From assembly GCA_964531205.1 (NCBI GenBank), contig CAZHGH010000019.1, forward strand, positions 1-42,065: a stretch of DNA of 42,065 nt, in the 5' to 3' direction. This document shows, piece by piece, positions 40,069-42,065 of this stretch; the stretch's first letter is position 1, and each line of letters starts with the position of its first letter. Made by a program: the position numbers and the translations under genes. This DNA is from JAICWY01 sp964531205 (GTDB taxonomy: Bacteria; Vulcanimicrobiota; Vulcanimicrobiia; Vulcanimicrobiales; Vulcanimicrobiaceae). The notes under the pieces were generated by a model. That model was not told the DNA's origin. It was given only the letters and a program-made list of their open reading frames with translations, and made no database searches.

Positions 40069-42065
40069 TTACGTGCTTTTCTTCTTGCGCGTCGTAGCCT
40101 TCGTGGTACTCGATGCTTTGCGCGTAGAACGCCCCTTCGGCTTGCCGGATACCTCCGGCGCGCTCGAGACTGCGGCGGCGTCCGCCTCTTTGGCTTTGCG
40201 CGTACGCTTCGGTTTTTCTTCCGCTGTAACGTCAGAGTCAGCGCTTGCGGCTTTCTTGCGCGTCCGCTTCGGTCTCTCTTCGGTTGCAACCGAAGATTGA
40301 GCAGCTTCGGCTTTCTTGCGCGTGCGTTTTGGTTTTGCTGCCACTTCCGTTTCGGGCGCGGGTAGTGCGGCCGTGCGCGACGCGACGAGCTCGCCGCCAA
40401 GGACGGGCTCCTCGTTCACCGCGGTACGGCGGCGGCGAGCCGGCTTGGTAGGCTTAGCGTTTTCTTCCGGTGCGCGCAGATGCGGCGGCGGCGGCTCCAC
40501 AGCCGGCGGCTGCACTTTGCGGTTCCACGGCGCAATCGCGCGCACGGGTTCGCGAGGTGCGGTTTGCCCTGTAGGTTCGGCGCTGCCGTCGGCACCAACG
40601 CGGAAAATGTGGCGATCGGGAACGACTTGCCCACCCGGCGCGGCCGGCGCTGCGCCCTCGACGGCGTGACCACGGCCTCGACGACGGCGGCGACGGCGAC
40701 GACGGCGGCCTCCTTCACCTTGTCCCGGATGGGTCGAAACTGCCTCACCCTCGTGAACGGGCGACGGGGCCTCTTCCTCTTCGTCTTCGTGCTCTTCGAC
40801 CTGCGCCTCCGCGCTGTGCAGAGGGATGCCGGCTTGCGCCGCGTGCAGAAACTCCTCGCCTCCGCGTCCGCGGCCACGCCCGCGGCGACGGCGACGGCGG
40901 CGATGACGGCCATCGCCCTCGCGCACCTCGTGCTCGCTGATGACGATCGCTTCGGGCAGGCGTTCGCCCTTGACCTCGGCCACAACGGCTTTGTCTTGAC
41001 GTTCCTCTTCCTCGGTGATCGTCGTGATACCGATAGGCGGCCGCGACTGTGCGAACTTCGCAGCCTCTTCCGCCAGTTCACGCAGCTGTTCGGTCTGCTC
41101 CGCGGCGGTGAGCTCCACTTTGCGGCCGCGCCCTCGACCGCGACGGCGTTTCTTTTTCTCGGCAGCTGCCGCAGCTGCGAGCTCCGCAAGCGCGGAATCC
41201 TCCGCGACGTCGAGCAATTTGATGCGCGCCGTTTGACCGGCCATATTGGCCGCGTTCTCTACTTCGATAATGCGGCCGTCGATAACCGCAGCCGCAGACG
41301 TTACGTTCGGAAGGCGTCCCGGCAGCAGCTCGACTTCATGCTCGTCGCCGACGCGAAGCACGCCGTTGGGCTTGATCTCCGCAACGTTTCGCAAACGTAC
41401 CTTTTCCGGATGTAGCAGCGGGTCGACGCGTACGTGAATGGGCGCGTGCAATTGATCGCTGAGCTCTTTGGTTTCCTCTTCGTACCAGAACTCGAGCTGC
41501 GCTGCAACCGTCGGCGCGCTTTCGACGAGAATCGCTTGATGGTCGTTATGCTCGTGCGCGCGAATCTTCCGGAGCGCATCGATGGCGACGGATTGCGACG
41601 ACATCACCGTGCCGAGGCCTGCGCACACCGGGCACGTGCCGCGCAGCTGCGATCCGAGATCTTTGCCGACGCGTTTACGCGTAAATTCGAGCAATCCCAA
41701 ATTACTGAACGACTGAATCGTCGCGCGCGTGCGGTCCTTGCGCAGCCCTGCTTCGAGCGTCTGCACGACTCTGTTGCGGGACGCCTCCGTGTTCATGTCG
41801 ATGAAATCGCAGACGATGATTCCGCCGATGTCGCGCAAGCGGACTTGCCGCGCAATCTCCGCGGCAGCTTCGACGTTCGTTTTGACGATCGTGTCTTCGA
41901 GATTTTTGCCGCCGGTGAATTTGCCGGAGTTGACGTCGATTACAGTCAGCGCTTCCGTGGTTTCGATGACGATCGATCCGCCGGACGGCAGATTGATCTT
42001 CGGCTTCATAAGCTTCTGCAGCTCGTCGTCGATCTTGTAATCTTTGAAGAGCGAACGTCCCGAGT
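40069..42065 (-). CDS. rng: Ribonuclease E/G, N-terminus outside the window
   Basis: The frame enters from the right edge (S-G-R-S-L-F-K...) and stops at 40069. Catalytic Asp residues are in TVIDVNSG and IVCDFIDMN, and the zinc-link CPVCAGLG is present; the S1 domain lies outside. A long disordered tail (about 390 residues) follows. It carries two Arg/Gly runs of up to ten Arg (at about 40677-40700 and 40876-40905), acidic stretches, and a C-terminal tandem of Lys-Pro-Lys-Arg-Thr-Arg-Lys motifs (four units, 40105-40350). The basic tail probably binds RNA or scaffold partners, as in RNase E. It processes rRNA and mRNA on the inner membrane side or in the cytoplasm. An RraB-like protein is encoded at 26219. 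Confidence 0.93.
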   Translation of the reverse strand, partial: SGRSLFKDYKIDDELQKLMKPKINLPSGGSIVIETTEALTVIDVNSGKFTGGKNLEDTIVKTNVEAAAEIARQVRLRDIGGIIVCDFIDMNTEASRNRVVQTLEAGLRKDRTRATIQSFSNLGLLEFTRKRVGKDLGSQLRGTCPVCAGLGTVMSSQSVAIDALRKIRAHEHNDHQAILVESAPTVAAQLEFWYEEETKELSDQLHAPIHVRVDPLLHPEKVRLRNVAEIKPNGVLRVGDEHEVELLPGRLPNVTSAAAVIDGRIIEVENAANMAGQTARIKLLDVAEDSALAELAAAAAAEKKKRRRGRGRGRKVELTAAEQTEQLRELAEEAAKFAQSRPPIGITTITEEEERQDKAVVAEVKGERLPEAIVISEHEVREGDGRHRRRRRRRGRGRGRGGEEFLHAAQAGIPLHSAEAQVEEHEDEEEEAPSPVHEGEAVSTHPGQGEGGRRRRRRRRRRGRGHAVEGAAPAAPGGQVVPDRHIFRVGADGSAEPTGQTAPREPVRAIAPWNRKVQPPAVEPPPPHLRAPEENAKPTKPARRRRTAVNEEPVLGGELVASRTAALPAPETEVAAKPKRTRKKAEAAQSSVATEERPKRTRKKAASADSDVTAEEKPKRTRKAKEADAAAVSSAPEVSGKPKGRSTRKASSTTKATTRKKKST

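Overview
This window is chromosomal DNA of a diderm (outer-membrane) bacterium, moderately GC-rich by eye. It carries two large TonB-dependent-receptor-like outer-membrane proteins with N-terminal carboxypeptidase-regulatory domains, a winged-helix/TPR regulator, a one-polypeptide 2-oxoglutarate dehydrogenase E2-E1, FtsEX and two C-terminal processing peptidases. The mix fits an uncultivated or little-cultivated phylum such as Candidatus Eremiobacterota (WPS-2/Vulcanimicrobiota). That placement is an inference from gene content, not from a marker gene. No rRNA, tRNA, CRISPR array, phage or transposase gene is visible.

Layout. 1-3.2 kb: the C-terminal end of a lysine 2,3-aminomutase-family protein, an orphan gene, a SUI1-cytochrome P450 pair and a divergent LOG-family hydrolase. 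3.2-13.8 kb: two tandem paralogous outer-membrane receptors, each behind an identically spaced upstream block and a hairpin leader, then a winged-helix/TPR regulator and a small secreted repeat protein, all on the minus strand. 13.9-18.6 kb: a carboxymuconolactone decarboxylase-like protein directly after a 1418-residue E2-E1 oxoglutarate dehydrogenase with two lipoyl domains. 18.7-23.0 kb: a LysR regulator convergent with a tight four-gene operon (orphan solute-binding protein, exported DsrE-like protein, TsdA-like diheme lipoprotein, YeiH-type exporter) that reads as a periplasmic sulfur-oxyanion system. 23.1-29.3 kb: dienelactone hydrolase, RmuC, small membrane protein, peroxiredoxin, DUF695/RraB-like protein, DUF1036-like protein, fatty-acid hydroxylase and acyl-CoA dehydrogenase.

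29.3-37.0 kb: a seven-gene cell-envelope cluster, ftsE-ftsX-histidine kinase-response regulator/GGDEF-like-M23 peptidase-S41-S41. The first five genes overlap each other. A promoter and structured leader precede the two S41 peptidases. 37.0-42.1 kb: a GAF-GGDEF-STAND fusion protein, then (minus strand) an RNase E/G cut by the window edge, a HAD phosphatase and a 43-residue ORF.

Four copies and one fragment of an intergenic element are dispersed through the window. Each full copy has a conserved head and two hairpins with 8-bp stems. The stem sequences differ between most copies while the pairing is kept. Two of the elements' inverted pairs bracket a single short gene. The main candidates for undescribed biology are these elements, the twin receptor control regions, the sulfur operon, the GAF-GGDEF-STAND protein, and the two-component system embedded in the ftsEX-peptidase cluster.
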